Shown here in pieces: positions 62,730 through 64,000 of a stretch of 64,000 nt of DNA. The notes under the pieces are model-generated. The model searched no databases, was not told the origin of the DNA, and saw only the letters and a program-made list of their open reading frames with translations. Position 1 is the first letter of the stretch. Every line of letters starts with the position of its first letter. The translations under genes and the position numbers were made by a program. The DNA comes from Tipula vernalis (lineage: Eukaryota > Arthropoda > Insecta > Diptera > Tipulidae): assembly GCA_958295665.1 (NCBI GenBank), contig OY282558.1, forward strand, positions 28,169,045-28,233,044. Direction: 5' to 3'.

Positions 62730-64000
62730 GGATTGTGTTCCTTTATGCATAATGAAAAAATTAGGAAAACGATATAGTTTGTCATCAATTAGTATACCTT
62801 AAGAGATTACTACAATGGAATAAGCACACAAATTACTATTATAATAAAAACGTACATATGTATGTAAAAACAATTTTTTCAGCTTTTTCACTTCCAGTCC
62901 AGTGTCATAATTACCGCCACTTTTATTTTCTACCTAAGTGCTGTTATTTTTAGGATCAATTAAGAGACTTCTGTTTTTTAAAAGCTCAAATAGTGATGAA
63001 CCAGCAAAATACGACAACCAAATAAAGTTATACGCGATAATGTCGCCATCGATATACGAATAACTACATAACTGTTCTGTGAACATTCTGCAAGATTAAT
63101 TTTATGTAGGTATTCTATAACTTAACCGGCGTTTCCTCTGGTTGATCTTTCCCTTGTTCTGTTTATGTCTTATTGTACATAAAATGTTTTATATAAAGGT
63201 ATATTATATATTCGTATGCAAAAGAAATTTCACTCATAAAATATAAACAAGGAATAGGTATCATAAATGGTTTATTATACATATTACTAAATTACTGAAA
63301 AGGTTCGTAAACAAACAAATATCAGTAATTTTATTTAATTGTTTTATGTATTTAGAACCCGGCCAAAAATTTAGAAAACATTTTGGGAATTTACAAAAAT
63401 TTTATTTTATGAACAATTTCAAGGGTATAATAAGCGTGGCTTTATTTTTTCGGTCGCATGTTAAGCCTGCTTGAGTATTTAGCTGCATTTAAACAGATTT
63501 TCAACCTATGCAGTAATTTCACACTAATTATTCCCGCGTTAAACATCTTTTATTTGACTAATAAATGACAATATTGTCGAAAGTCCGCGTTTCAAAGATT
63601 AGGTAGATAATTTTTAATATATTTTCATAATGATGCACACGTCTGTTTTTTTACAAAAAATTTCCCAACTTATTTTTTACATTATATACATCCAATCCTA
63701 GCCTTATTTATTATCTGTGGGCGTGTTCTAACTTTGTTTCGTTATTATTTTGCCAGTTGTTTACTTTCTATATGCTTTCGTTGTTGGTGTTCACGCCATA
63801 TATCCCCTCTACTTTTTAATTCGAGAGATTTTAATAAAATATATAACGAAACGAGCATACAATAAATACAAAACAAAGTAGATTCTAGTGAAAAACTCTA
63901 CTAACTGTAAGTTAGACCTAAAAATTTAACTTCTCTAGAAGTTGTGGTAGTAGCAAATCAGTTTGGATCGACAGTTTGTAGTAAAAACATCAAATTTGTT
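62730..64000. other. AT-rich interval without recognisable feature
   Basis: No ORF of note, repeat pair or element end recognised up to the window edge. Confidence 0.5.

Noticed and set aside
1..64000. tRNA or rRNA genes
   Set aside because: No cloverleaf-like or rRNA-like segment was recognised by eye; a dedicated scan was not possible.

Overview
The window is AT-rich eukaryotic DNA with no intact host gene that I can recognise. It is a dense, nested graveyard of transposable elements. Jockey-type LINEs, an errantivirus (Ty3/gypsy group with env), a BEL/Pao relic, maT and mariner transposons, a Helitron relic and hAT debris together suggest an insect. Diptera is a reasonable guess, but nothing here proves it. 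Most ORFs are decayed retroelement or transposase fragments.

Layout. 1-8.65 kb: a 1.3-kb direct duplication, an inverted-repeat element with a 4-bp target duplication, a Helitron helicase relic, cryptically simple AT repeats, another inverted-repeat element, and a complete 1,246-bp maT transposon. 8.69-11.42 kb: three tandem copies of a ~917-bp unit that looks like a promoter plus a first exon. 11.47-12.78 kb: a fragment of a LINE (family B). 12,871-20,671: the most striking object, a 7.8-kb foldback-like transposon flanked by a perfect 9-bp target duplication. Its giant arms are built of about 18 and 12 inverted copies of a 181-bp repeat around a ~1.5-kb core with a 215-codon ORF. 20.77-24.69 kb: a nearly full-length Jockey-clade LINE (family A) with an open ORF1 and a damaged ORF2.

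24.7-46 kb is a large segmental duplication. Copy 1 (24,698-30,985) and copy 2 (36,011-41,920) carry the same MITEs, long-inverted-repeat element, hAT remnant and small ORFs. Each is followed by a degenerate ~0.9-kb tandem repeat family. A third, diverged piece lies at 45.54-45.90 kb. LINE B (32,337-36,002), with a 13-bp target duplication, sits between the two copies. One MITE is present in copy 1 only, and copy 2 preserves its empty site.

46.2-64 kb: a (TA)n tract, a decayed transposase of a family I know only as an unnamed metazoan mobile-element protein, a mariner relic, a 5'-truncated errantivirus (protease end, RT/RNase H, integrase, env, probable 3' LTR) carrying two smaller insertions, then plus-strand LINE and BEL/Pao relics. 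The last 8 kb are mostly unassigned AT-rich DNA with short tandem repeats and a cluster of inverted-repeat elements. Boundaries are by eye; similarity is stated qualitatively because no alignment was run.
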